NCBI GenBank assembly: GCA_038503075.1 | Contig: JBCAML010000001.1 | Location: 1,364,001-1,428,000 of the forward strand | DNA: 64,000 nucleotides | Reading direction: 5' to 3' | Origin: Gyromitra esculenta | Lineage: Eukaryota; Ascomycota; Pezizomycetes; Pezizales; Discinaceae | In this document: piece after piece, positions 36,205 through 49,000 of the stretch | How the letters are laid out: every line of letters begins with the position of its first letter | How positions within the stretch are numbered: the stretch's first letter is position 1 | The notes under the pieces: model-generated | Told to the model about the DNA's origin: nothing | Database searches by the model: none | The model's input: only the letters and a program-made list of their open reading frames with translations | Position numbers and translations under genes: made by a program

Positions 36205-37551
36205 ATGCAACAACGCTCCCCCGCAGTTATCTATGAGTCCCCCACCAAGAACATCGTCCTCATAGACATCCCTGCCTCGCTCTCTGCTCCACGCGGATTC
36301 GTGCCATATTGCCCGTACCAACCTTTAGCAATTCCATATACCCTTGCCGAGCCGAAAGTTCAGACAGCCTTCACCCAGGAACTTTCCCACACTCACAACC
36401 GCCTCCGAGCCTCTCTTCTCGAAGCCCTAGAAGATGTTCAGCAGCATCAAAGTGTATCCTACTGTCATCCTCGAACATTTCTAGGTCAAGATGTTAGTGA
36501 ACCGGGCCAGGAACTAGATTTTCATACCAACATCCCCTTCCTTGAGTCCCATAATTCGGAGGAACCGATAGTACTAGAGAATGACGTGACCTTCTCCGAC
36601 ATCTCCGACATCTTATCGTTGCCCATGGTTGCTTCCTCGAGCAATTGGACAACATTATCACTTTCCTTTCCCCATCCTCCCAAGAGGTTTCACATTCCCC
36701 CGAATTCATCTTTCCTTTTATCTAGCTTTCAAACATCTACCACAGCTTTTATGGCGTTTTCACAACAGCTAAACAAATTTAACTTTATCCTCTTGGACCC
36801 CCCGTGGCCGAATAGGTCTGCCGTAAGGTCGAACGCGTATTCGACTTTGTCGAAGTTTGACATGAAAGACCTTCTACGGCTGCCGCTAGGAGATACTCTC
36901 GTCCAACCTGAAAGCACTGGTGATGGTACAAGTGGGATTAAAGGGGGAGGAACTCGAGACGGTGGTTTGATAGGAATATGGATAACAAACAAACCGAAAT
37001 TTCGAACCTACGTACTTGATACGCTATTTCCAAGTTGGGGGGTAGAGCCTGCAGGCGAATGGGTCTGGCTGAAGATAACTACCGCTGGAGAACCGATGTT
37101 TGACCTTGAAAGCAGCATGAGAAAGCCGTATGAGGTTCTGCTGTTTGGGCGAAAGATTTTAGGTCCTGGCAGAAAAAGAAAAAAGAGAAAGAGGGAAGTA
37201 GGTGAAGACGAAGAACAAGTGCAAGATATGTCGGAAAACAAAAGCGATAGAGTAGTGATAGCATCAGCGGTGCCAGGAAAGATCATACTCGCGGTTCCAG
37301 ATATACACTCTCGAAAGCCTTGCATAAAAGGTTATATACTCCACCTTCCAATACTTGAACTATTTACTTAATCAATATATTCACATAACTTAGAGCTTAT
37401 CGAACCTTACCTTCCGTCATCGTACAGAGCCTGCGAAATATTCGGGCGCAACCTAACGGAAGGGTGGTTCACATGGGGCGACGAAGCATTGAAGTTTAAC
37501 TGGGAGAGACACTGGAGGAAAGAGGGTAAAGTTGAAATTGGTCGTAAATGA
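36205..37551 (+). CDS. MT-A70 family adenine N6-methyltransferase (METTL4-like)
   Basis: The family transfers methyl from S-adenosylmethionine to N6 of adenine in RNA or DNA. Exons 36205-37330 and 37394-37551 give 427 residues. The catalytic motif DPPW is at residues 198-201 (FILLDPPWPNRSA). Other class features are GLIGIWITNKPKFR, EWVWLKITTAGEP, KPYEVLLFGRK and, across the intron, HSRKPCIKELIEPYLP, ending in RNLTEGWFTWGDEALKFN. The N-terminal 170 residues are divergent. A basic run (GRKRKKRKRE) could be a nuclear signal. The sequence is closer to the METTL4 branch than to METTL3/IME4, judging from this C-terminal part. The start is the first ATG in frame. Substrate (snRNA, mRNA or DNA) is not decidable here. 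Confidence 0.9.
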
Positions 37552-38511
37552 TCGGTTTATTGATTGTATGTCAGTCTATCTGGTAGGACTACGTATACAT
37601 GCGCTAGTCATCAACCTATACGAGGCACGACGCTCAAATGCCTCCAGGCCCATAAAAACAATATTCGAATTCAAAACATCTATCTAAAACTAAACCTCTA
37701 CGCCCACTTCCATATGTGTTTAAATTAGCGCGCACACAATATTCCTCATATGCTCTAACGCCGAAATGTCCACAAACCAACTAGCAATATCTTTTCGGGC
37801 GCAATCCGCACTACCTGCAATCGGGGCACGAAGCCTATACAAAAATCATGCACTCCCCTCAATTTGTAGTCCATACCAACAAAGATTTAGAACCTTTGTA
37901 CTACAGCACATTTACATATAACAATGTATCTACGTTGCCCCCCAGCCATATTAAACGGCACGTAGAAACGCCCCCACTCAACATAGCTGCACGCGATATA
38001 GAAACAGAGCACTGGATACACCGACACCTGCCCTATCTTATAATTAGCAAACGAGAATAAGAGCAATTCCCTGGTGTAACATTCGTGGGAGGTGGTATAT
38101 TGTTATATATACATATAAGCTTCAGGGGTTTTTATCCTCTTAATCGAAACATATGTGTACCCAATCTCCTAGCAGAAATTTTCTTGCCCATAAAAAAAAG
38201 AATATTCTTGAAATTTATAGCTATATTTGAAGTTTAGACAGTTTCCCATACTTTCACGACTATGAAAATCCTTTTTAGCCACAACATGTCACTCGAGGCG
38301 CATATTACACCAAATAGCTGGATTCGTCGCGTCGGTAGTCCAAAGATAACTAAAGAAATGCGTGCAACTACGGCATCTAGCTGATTATTCGCTCCGCATC
38401 TCATTTAGACTACAGCTCTGCTTCGCTTCAGCCCCGCCTTCGTAAATAATTCTTGAAAAAGTATTTGCTTTACGCCACAATTCGATATACATGCTACAGA
38501 TGCCACGTAAT
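37552..38511. other. Convergent intergenic region
   Basis: The 3' flanks of the MT-A70 gene (+) and PARP (-). A 70-residue ORF at 37848-38060 has no recognisable features. AT-rich. Confidence 0.45.
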
Positions 38512-41316
38512 TCAATGAGAAAAGTCAATCCTAAATAGATAACGGATTTTGACTTGAGAAACTGAGTACACGATATACTAGTAGTATTAGTACCATTCGT
38601 GATCTTCAATGTACGCAGGAGCTAGCTTACTTCATTATCCGGAATCCAAGCTGACGGTGGCATATTTTGCGGATTCATCAACCCCTCGTTGACATCCGGC
38701 ATCAGCACCCCCTTTAATTCCTCAGAAATAACACCTGCATCCTTCCATCTCACCGGCTGTGTTTTCCCTTGTGCCCATGTTGAAAGCGACCCATGCTTCC
38801 TTGAATTATTTGCTGCATTCGAATCATGATCATACCTTTCATACACCGGATCACCTAGCTGAGCTTCGCAGAGCATGAGAAGTCCCTGATTGCTAGAGGT
38901 ATACTCATACAGGTATTCGAAGGACTTGGATGCGAGATCGGCGAGATAGATACCTTTGCCGAATGCATATCCATTTACTGGGGCTTCTGGAGGCGCGATC
39001 CGCAATCCTTGAGATAGAATACCACCAAAATTTGTAGCCCTAGAACCGTGCCAAAGAAGCTTTCGAGCATCCTTGACCCCATGGATACTGACTTTTTCAG
39101 CAGAGAATCCGTCTTCTTCGAAGCGCTTGGCTTCACCGGGGCGAGTGATACGAAATATGTCAACGAGTTTGCACCGCCTGAGGTGTTTTTGGGACTTTTG
39201 AAGATATGACTCGAGCTCCGCGAATTCAGTTGTTGATTTATCAACTATCGCAGTTAGCACGGATAACTTAAAAGCAATCACAGAGATGGAACTCACCAAC
39301 TGCAGCCTCCTCCAGATTCAGAGATTTGAATTGTGAGTCCAGAGGATTGATGGGAAGCCCATCAACATCAACTAGACACTCCGCATCCTTCATAATCTCG
39401 CTCGTAATTTCCATATCACCTAGAGTCTCTACAAGCTCAATCTCCTTTTTCAGTGTCGCCTCAGAATCAATTATTGGTGGCCGCATCCTCCCAAAACTAT
39501 GGGGAATCACGGTATAATACTTCGACGTCAAATCACCGAGAACATCCTGCAAAGACCCCCCGTATTTTGACTGAGCCAATCCTGGACTGATAACAATTTC
39601 TCCAAGATCTTTCAGGGCTGCAAATCCCTGACTAAGAGTCTTCTTGGAAAGTTTTCCGAGAGGAAGTTTGTTTGCATCATAACGCATAGATTCCATCGAG
39701 GATGTCATGTGATCAGCATTAAATATAAATCGCATTAGCGACTGGAGCTGTGGCGAGAGTTTCGATTTTTGTATAAGCTTCGATTCAGGCCTGCCCATAC
39801 CTTTCTTTCCTTCAGCACCGGTCCCCTCCGCTCTTTCTTCATCATCATCATCCATATAGTTATTTTCAATAAGGGTGTACTTCCCCGCCTTTGGCGCATT
39901 GTGACGATTCGCCCACTTTAACCCTGATTTGTCTTTAAACTTCTTCTCGAATATCTCTCTAGCACTTTCAAGAGTTTGATTATTGAAAAGTGTGTTCTAG
40001 CCAGACTCGCCAACCCTACCCCAGTGAGTCCATGTTGCATAGACTGTGTCGACATTGGATTCGAGAAGCTGGGACAAGGTCAGTGTAAATACTCTCCTAA
40101 AATCGGGGCTATAACTAACCTGGAGGCAATAAAATTTGTTGCTGTTTCTGCCAATATCGGTTTGATTGAGAGCAGCATCGAATATCGTCCCAGAAGGATC
40201 AATATAAATATGATGTGTGGCTATCTTATTAGTTTTTATGCAAGTGATTCAGGGAAGAATTTTAAATACCCGCGAGAGGACAGCTAACATCAACCGGTAC
40301 ATTCTTCTTCTTCGCTGTTACTTTTGCTTTCACAGCGCTCTTAGATTTCGTAGTAAGTATACCTTGCTTCTCACCCAGCGTTAAATCACGTACCATTTTT
40401 GCAGGCCTTCTTTTTTTCGGCGTTTCTGTATCTTTAACTTTAGCAATTTTAATCGCCCCCGGTAGCGTATCTCCCACCATAACCTCCTTGGATCCTGGCC
40501 CAGGCTCTGGCCTAACAGCTTTCTCTACAGGCCTCTTTCGTTTCCCTGGCAGCTCCCTTTGGTCATTTACTGATCCGGGACCCCTGGCCGTAATATCCTC
40601 ATCTTCAGGATCAGCCTGCGTCGCCGATCTTCCTCTCTTCCCAGCCTCTCTAGGTTCTTTTATAACCTTTTCCTTCTCCGGAGCTTTGGCTTTCACAGTT
40701 TTTGGTCTCCCTCTCCCTCTTCTGGTACCTTCCTCGACAGATTCTTCCGCCGATTCACCAATTGCTGTATCTTGGATATCGTTCACGGCAGGCTTTGATT
40801 CAGCTTTTTTACCTCTCTGCCTCTTGGTATATTTATCCTGTGAATCCTCGGACTCCGTCTCGGGCTCTGCCTTTTTCCGCTTCTTACCGTCCATCCGAGC
40901 ACTATCTGGTTGACTACTTGGTGGTTTATATGAGTAGTTCGATTCGTCAAATCTCTTACTTCCTTTCACCGAGTCCAGGAGCCAATCTAAACTGACAGCT
41001 GGAATGTCTTTCGCCCATGCATCGTTCACTGAAGATGTCAGAACTCGCCACAAGACACAGCTTCTTTATCTCTCAAGATTCACATACGCTTCTGACTCGG
41101 CTTATCAAACTCAGGTTGCTGGGTAATAAGATGTGTCGTGGTAGACGTAACGCCTCTCGCCTCAAATTTCGCGCCATTGCTATTTATCAGTGCTTTTAAT
41201 TTTGCTACAATTGCTAAGGTCAGCACCAGATAGGTTCATATGAATTGAAGGAGCTTGCCTTGAGTATGCCCCGGAAATTTGCCGCTCAAGGCGATTGAGC
41301 ATCCTGAAAGCGACAT
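38512..41316 (-). CDS. Poly(ADP-ribose) polymerase (BRCT-WGR-PRD-ART), with an in-frame TAG in WGR
   Basis: A nuclear DNA-damage sensor of the PARP1/2 class. Exons are 41316-41259, 41213-41088, 41028-40270, 40220-40120, 40068-39297, 39244-38631 and 38577-38512 (831 sense and internal codons). BRCT comes first (LSGCSIALSGKFPG to VSLDWLL), then a Lys/Arg/Glu-rich linker with nuclear signals. WGR follows (HIYIDPSGTIFDAAL, THWGRVGESG), then the helical regulatory domain from about 445 and the catalytic domain from about 610. The H-Y-E triad is H671 (LLWHGSR), Y705 (GKGIYLAD) and E810 (NE|YIVYS, split by the last intron). Codon 372 (39999-39997) is TAG where WGR domains normally have Gln (WGRVGExGQ). 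Downstream frame and catalytic residues are intact. The first intron is GC-AG. Confidence 0.9.
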
Positions 41317-43062
41317 AACTTCTGCAGGTTGGCAGGTATCTTTAGCATAACAAAAGCTTAGCAGTAGTCGCGGCTCCTGGAGCGAGTATTTAATTGTTTG
41401 CTGGAGACCATTTTATCGTTTCGCGGTGGCTTAGCATATAGCCCTAGCAAGGATGTTTTCCTAGGATCATTTCAGTTAGAGTCATAGTTAGCATCGCGCT
41501 ACCCTATCCTCGGAATTAATAGCTAGCCGATGTTATCAGTGGGAAAACCCCCCCACGATGTTCCAAACACCCAATGGTGTTGCTACCGACTTGCTAGTAA
41601 AACTCGGCTGTTCTTGCTTTATTAGTGCGTCTTATCGCTTGGCAGGGGTTCGGTTCGTTACGAGTCTTAATGACAAGAGAAATAATACTCCAAATCTGTA
41701 CATATCGTACTCAAGATATAGGATCTGTCGGAGTCTTTCCTGTGACTAAAAGTCAGACCTCAGACCGGGACTGCGCAAAAAGCTAAATCAAAGATTAAGG
41801 AAATAGCAAGTATTTCTAAATCATGTTGCAAGGATATCAAAATTTATTCTCGATTTCGAGACACCAACCAGATCGGATAACGAAAACTCAGCAATAAGGT
41901 ATCAAACCCCCTCTAATGGTTTCGCATGTCGAGCTCCGGCCATGGGGTTGTCCTAGCCGTCACCCGTTCGGTAACATCACCCAACGCTAGTAGTGCATGA
42001 GTACAGTACCGGAAAAGGGGGTGAAATTGGTACGATATTCATATATCATCCTTATGAATGCGGGAATAAATTCGGTAGCGCTACAGGGTTCTCAAAGCTA
42101 ATACGGTAGCCATCCTGACTTATTCCTACATTTTCTAGCAATGCGGTACCAAAAACACCCTACTTTCTAGTACTGTAGTCTATAGAGTTGAGGGTTCCTC
42201 GAGCTCTAAATATCTTACGCATGCCTTTCATTCTACCAAGATACTGTGCACGCCGCTATTGTGGGGCGCGATACGAATGATATAAGCTAATTAAAATTAA
42301 GGTCCAATCAACTTAATCGTAATCTGTAAGATAGGTTGTGTTCTGGCTGAGTAGCTCCAAGTGGCATTTACTAGGTAGATGTAGTTTAAATTTTTGCGAT
42401 AAGTGAGATCTGGTGAATGAATTACCAAGGTATCACCTTTTGCATTTCGATAGTTCAGGTACATGTATCTCTCATAATTCGCGTGTGGGGTTTTCAGCGA
42501 CCACATTCACGCAGAACGGGGAGCTTGATCCTTTCGCTGAAATTGATAACTGAAACTCAGAACCACTTATCTGGTGCAAGTGACGTTACTTGAAACACCT
42601 TGCTACCTGTGAGCAACAAGGTTCAGAGAATCGCTGAGTAAGCTACACAATCCGTAACGAGAGCTTGGACCAACCTCCACCTCCTATCCTCACTTGCAAT
42701 CGCCAACAAGACTTCGCCCTTGTCCCAGGTGACCATGCACCATTCGTGCTATCTGGTCCCAGTCTGAACCAGTCCGCCATCTAATATCACCCCTGGAAAC
42801 CCCCTGGATTTCAGATTCTTCTCTCGGCGTCTTCGCCTGACTTGACTTCCTTGGGACTCTGCTGAAGCATTCTCGCAATCTATCGCTTTATTCCCCACAG
42901 AGACAAGCTCAGATTCTTATGCGAGATTCCCTCCACGATTGAGTAACATACCGCGACTCATCATATCCTTTCAGAACCCCTACACCCCCTGGCGGTAGTT
43001 CTTCCCGTACCGAATATCTCCGTTTACCCATAACTCACTCCCCTGCAATATAGTTGAGCGCT
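41317..43062. other. Divergent upstream region, PARP (-) / PAG1 (+)
   Basis: 1.75 kb holding both promoters. It includes a TA-flanked inverted-repeat element at 42004-42175. Pyrimidine-rich DNA at 42.9-43.05 kb directly precedes the PAG1 start. No ORF has coding character. Confidence 0.45.
42004..42175. mobile_element. MITE-like element, 172 nt, TA-flanked, CAGT ends
   Basis: The left end reads CAGTACCGGAAAAGGGGGTG and the right end, on the opposite strand, CAGTACTAGAAAGTAGGGTG. Likeness continues through a shared TTGGTAC about 30 nt in. Both ends abut TA (42002-42003 and 42176-42177), the target duplication of the Tc1/mariner/pogo superfamily. No ORF inside. Non-autonomous. Confidence 0.7.
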
Positions 43063-46000
43063 ATGGCTGGTGTTCATAACCCACGGTCCCAGTCGCCGCG
43101 GCCCGAAACCGGAAGACTTGAACGGAAGTCTTCAAATCCTGGTTACAGTTCACACGCTCATCACCGTCAGACGTCTATTGTTAACGGCATCCCACACCGA
43201 TCAGGCGCCCCCCACTCAAGAACTGGCTCCTGGGTCAATTCGCCTGCGACCTCACCACTATCTCCACCGTTGGTAATGCATGCTACCATTGGGCCTAGAG
43301 ATATGGTACATATTCCACAAATTCCTCCATCTCCAATGACGCCTATGGTTCCCACTGTTATGGCAAGTACTGTCAGAGACCAGATACAGCTGCCACAAAT
43401 ACCATCGTCACCAATAACTACGAGTGCGCCACCAACAAGCGATGGAGTTAATATAGCTGCGGCTATGAGTGGAGGTGTTGGTGGTTTAGGTTCTCTAAGT
43501 GGTGACCGACCACCTATGGTACCACAGCAGTCTTCACCGGCTGTAATGCAATTTCAGAAACCGCCAAGAAATAGATCGCATCACCATTCACACTCTCATC
43601 ACCACAACTCACATTCACGACCACGTGAAGAAGAAACAAAGACTCCAGCAGAATATGCGCTTCATATATTATTTACTCAGTTTGTGCGAGTGGCTGACCG
43701 GAAAATAAATAGTTGCTTACCTCCAAATCGCCCTTTGGAGACCGAACCACAGATTGAGAGTATATGCGGAGCTGGGGTTGATCCAGCATTTGATAAGTTG
43801 ATTGGTTCATTAGGTTCGTACACCGTGGGTCTTAAATAGTTATGCAGATAAACTTACGAAAGGTTAGGCTATATCGCGCGACATAAACCAAAGCCTGTAA
43901 TTGATAGCGTAATGTTCTGGAGGAAAAGCAAGAGTGAAGCTGCTGCCTTATCTAGACAGGAGATGTCCCAGGTACCATGGGAGCTGAATTGTTACGTCTC
44001 GATCAAACTCGTGCTAATTTTTGAATAAGCAATCCCGTAATCTCCAAAATCAGATGATGATGCCTCGCCGAAATACTGAGCCACTCGGCGGCGGCGATGG
44101 TAGCAGTTTAAATCTTGGACTCCGAGAGAGTTCTATGGTAGCAGACAGGCGGTCCACTATTTCGATTTATATCCTGTGTAGGGTATTGATTGAAGTGATA
44201 GGTCAGACGACATTAGAATGCGTTACGGAAGATATGGCAGACAAATTGGAGGACATTATCTTTAATCAGCTGCGATCAGCAGACCCAGACACTCTAGTAA
44301 CCTCGCCGCTGAGGATGGCGAATTGGACATTGTTCGGGCAGCTGCTGGGGGTTATGAGTAGCATTGACTTCGAGAGAGTCACTGATCGTTTCTTTGCGGA
44401 TTTGGAAAAGATAGCCGGCAATGTGACGAAAGATTCGGAAGCCAAAGTTGAACTGATCGTAAAAGGGATGAGCTACATCAAACTGAAGGTTCATATTCTC
44501 TGTCTATATTTAATTCCCCCGTTGCTCTTATTAGCCTCTGCGGAAAAGAATTGCAATCATGCCAGAGAAGAGCTCCAGCTCACATGTTTTGCAATTTGCG
44601 ATAGTTTTTTCCCGAAAGTGCCCTGCAGGAATCTGCGGATTTCATGGTATCAATGGCCAACTTTTTCGTCAAAGCCCACGGATTCCGCGCAAAGCGTGCG
44701 TATTGCGAGATATTCTCAAAGCTCCTCCTCCCTATCGCCTCGACCGCCAAAACCGAACTTAACCACCCTACCTGGCAGGAATTTGTCAATCTGCTGCACC
44801 CAAAAGTTAACGAGATGATGGCAAAGCCGAGACATTGGCACACGGCTTTTCCGCTCATGGGAACCCTACTATGTGTTAGCCCGAATGATTATTTCGCCAG
44901 TTTCTGGATGCATCTAGTTGAGAGCAACCTCCCAAGGTTGAGGGACAAAGACAGGACAATGCGCGTACCAATTGTGCAAACGCTGGCAAGGCTGACCTGG
45001 ACATATTTGTTTCGATGTTCCGAAAGTATGAACAATACAACGAAGAAGCTGGAGAGAATAATTCAAATTTTGTTGACAAGGGACAAGAAGGAAAAGTCTT
45101 TGGTGACAGCAGAACAACAAGTTGTTGAGCCTTGCATCCAGCTCATTCGCTTCATTGGATTCAAATACCAGGATCTATGCTTCAGGACGGTAGTGTTCCC
45201 ATTGCTGAACGTGGAATTGTTATCGGGGGCGAACATGTTGAAACTGGACCAACTATCGCCGGAGGGTATGGTAGTTGGCATTAGAGCTTTCCTAGCAATC
45301 ATGGCGGATTTGGAGAAAGGAGAATTAGGGCTGCCGCCATTCCCAGTAACGTTTGCTTCTAGCCCCCCCGAGAAGATCCCACCAACCTCCACATGGCTCG
45401 CGAAGATCGAGGCAGAAAAGAAAGACGGCGTTAAAGTAAAAGTGGATCGCAGGTCTCAGGCGGTAGCGGTGGAAAAACTTGGCACCACAGCTAAAGAATA
45501 TTATGACCGTTTCTGCGAGATGCTTGGGAGAATCATTGTCCTCTGCGATACAAATTTTGGCGGACAAGCAGTACTCGACGAAAAATTCGCTGGGGTGCCC
45601 AAAACGCCACAGGAGAACAAATTTTCCTTTGGGATCAAAGATGACGCCAAAACCGATTCTGCAGAACAGAAGCAGAGTTTCTACGAACTCCTACACGTAG
45701 CAATCCAGGCTCTTCCCCGGTGCCTCCCACCGAATATCCCGTTCTACAAGGTCGTTACTTTACTGTGTAGCGGAACAGCACATATCGACCAGAATGTAGC
45801 CATCGCATCCGCCAATGCCCTGAAAAGTATCGCCAGGCAATACAATTCTCAGCAAGTTATCATTGGCTTCGCGCGGTTCATCTTTGCATTCGATGAGCGA
45901 TATTCTACGACTTCTGATGGAGGGATGCTCGGAAGTGGTCACATAGAAAGTACTCTAAAGCTTTATATAGAGCTATTACGAATATGGCTCGAGACGATAA

Positions 46001-49000
46001 GGCAGAAAGTTAAGGGTACTAGAGACGCTGCCGCTTCAGCGGCGGATTCTCCTTCTATGCTAGATGACAGGGGATTGGGAAACCGAAGTGAGGAATTGGA
46101 ATATTCGAATGTACAAGCTCACGTGGACGAAATCGAGTCCAATGGTCTATTCTTTTTGTGCTCACAGTCCCGCGTGGTGCGGCGGTTCGCCATCATGGTC
46201 TTGAGGATCATCACGGAGTTTGACGTAGTTTTGAGTGAGCCGGCAGATATTGGGGGGAAATCGGCTGTGCACTCGAGGAAACCTAGCCACACTTCCATGG
46301 CCCCGGCATATCCCCGGGTTATCCACATCTTGGAAAGCGACTCGCTGAATGTCATGAACTTGAACGACGAGAACCTCCCAGTGGCGGAGCGAAGTAGGTT
46401 ACAGCGAGAACTGAAGGATTCAAAGTCTAAGGATGCGTTGGTACAGATGGCCATAAGCGACAACCAGTATGATTCGTCTCTGTGGTTCAGAGTATTTCCC
46501 AGTCTGATCAGGGTTTGCGTGGAGAGGTGTCCAACAACAGTCGCACTATGCAGGGACTTGGTGTGTGGGAGATTGGTGCAGATGCATCAGTCGATATGTG
46601 CGATTGCGCAAACTTCTAGAGCACCAAACGCAGGATTCGATATGTTGCCAAAGCAAATTGTCAGGGCACTGCCACAAACTAGCCCCGAGGTCATGATCGA
46701 ACAATGGAAACTTTACTTGATTGTGGCTTGCTCAACATTAACCTCAACAGACGGAGAAAAAACGGCACCACGACCACGGCCTCAGACCCCGCAACATGTA
46801 AGGAAGCCTTCGAAGAACCAGACCCCTCTAGCTCCCTATCACCTTGATCGGATTACATCGGCTAGATCAGTGTTCCAAATGGTTATTCCATTGCTGAGCT
46901 TGGATAACCAAACGATAAGAGAGGCAGTAGTTGCTGGGTTAGGGAATATCAATATCAACCTCTATAAAACCCTGATCGAGAGCCTTCAGCTTACCGTACA
47001 GAGGTGGAGCCCCGAAGACCCTGCTACGAGAGGGAAGCGAGTCGATTCGCCTCGACGGAATCGCATGCAAGATAGGCTTAGAGCGGAGGTAACTCATGTT
47101 TTTCAGCTTACATCACACTTCTTGCAGAAGGAGGAAGTCTATAGAGATGATTGGATATTACGACACATGGTAGCATTCATTAAGGATATGAAAACGTTTC
47201 TGGAAGACGCAGAAGTGCAGACTGATTGGGAACATCAGAAACTGCGAAGATACTTCTGTGGACTCACCGAAGAGTTATTTGAGGGTATTAAGAAGACTGA
47301 CAAGCCGATTCAATGGCTTCCGTTTCAAGGAAGATTGTCAATTTTCATCCTGATGCAGGATTGGTGTGGACACGGGGCAAATTGGCAGGTGGTGAAGGAT
47401 AGAGAAGATAAGATGAGGCGGTCCGTAATGGAGACCCAGCGAGATCCAGCAGATCAGGGGACACTCGGGGCTGCGATGGAAATCGAGAAGAGAAATCTTA
47501 AGATCGCGGCGCTGAGTGCAATGGCTTCGCTTTGTGTAAGCCACGACCCCCTACTTCTCATCCGCCAACCTTTTCTTTTGCCTTTTGTCCGATATGCGGT
47601 AGGCTAATTACACCTGTGTAGGCTGGCCCGGTTTTGAGCGATGTCACTCCCAATGCTATGATGTCTTTCAACGTTGATGGTTTGTTCAGATGGATTGAGT
47701 CAATATTTGCGACACCGAGTGATAGGACACACCGTATTGGGCGACGAGCATTGAAGAACATTTTGTTATACAATCAACAAACGTCCTTGTTAAACGATGC
47801 CATCCGGTTATGTTATGTCTATGATTCCTCAGCGAAAGCCACGCAAAGCTACTTTGCTGTCATTTCAGAGGTGCTCAGAGAGGTTCCAAATTACATGGAT
47901 GGTGTATGGAAAATTATGGCACTAACCCTATTTAAACTGGGTGACGAGAACGCGGAAGTTCGACTACAAGCAGCGAAGCTGCTCAGGATAACGGAAGAAC
48001 GCGGATGGGGAATTTCAAGAGTTCAAGATTTTGAAGTCAGTATCTCGGACAAGACGGTAGCTGTCTACAAACGCGCACAATTTCAACTCTCGAAGGGTTT
48101 GTCGATGGACCATCCCGAGCAGGCGATGTTCATATTTTCGGAACTCACCATGTTCTTCAACCTCACGGAAGGGAAAGCACAGAGGGATATTCTTCATGCC
48201 TTATTGCCATGGATCCAAACTATTGACCTCGCGCTTGAGCCGAACGGTGATCTCTTCCCCTCGTCTTATATGGTTCTTGCAAATCTCTATGAAATCACCG
48301 TCAAGTTTAGCAGCAAAATTCACAGCGAGATCCAGGCAGTATGGCAGTCTCTTGCAACGGCGCCATTCCTTGGTAATGTGCAGGTTATTCTCGACTTCAT
48401 ATTCAACCAGAGCCTCGAACGCCGGGAACAAAATTTTGTCGAATTTGGCAAACAGGTCATCGTTTTCTTGTCCGAAACTATGGCTGGGGCGAAACTAGTG
48501 GAAGCTCTGATAGGCTACCTTCAGCCGAGATTGATGATCATTAATGTCAGAGAGCCGACACCGCCGCCAGATGCTTCTCAATTTCCGTACGTGGCAGACT
48601 TAACTAAATGTGTGCCAAATAGTGGGAAACCAGTGAGCATATAATCCCTTTGTATAGTAAACATCACGTTTACTGGTACTGACTTCAAATAGACTGGTTT
48701 TTCTCTTGGGCATCTTGCGATGATCATGATGGTCGACCTCTTGGTTGGGCCTGTGCCAGAGATGGCAGACAAACTGACGCTCCTTTTACAAGTTGTGTTT
48801 GTTTTGTGGGATCATTACGTTCCATTGGTACAAGAACAAGCGAAAGAAATGTTGATACATCTTATTCATGAGCTTGTTATCCCTTCGTTAAATGCGGGAG
48901 AAGATACCCCTACCAGGCTCGCTACTCTGGAATTCATCGAAACTGTTCGCCAACGAGATTCAAAGACATTCTGGCCCTATGATGAGATTAGCTCTACTGA

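Noticed and set aside
28292..39999. Reassignment of TAG as a sense codon, to explain both in-frame stops
   Set aside because: Several other genes here, including the DUF202, bZIP and PHD-finger genes, end in TAG at family-appropriate places, and the two affected codons would need different amino acids (Trp and Gln).
27043..41316. A secondary-metabolite cluster (dioxygenase, MATE pump, methyltransferase)
   Set aside because: There is no backbone enzyme, the methyltransferase is an MT-A70 nucleic-acid type, and the neighbours are housekeeping genes.
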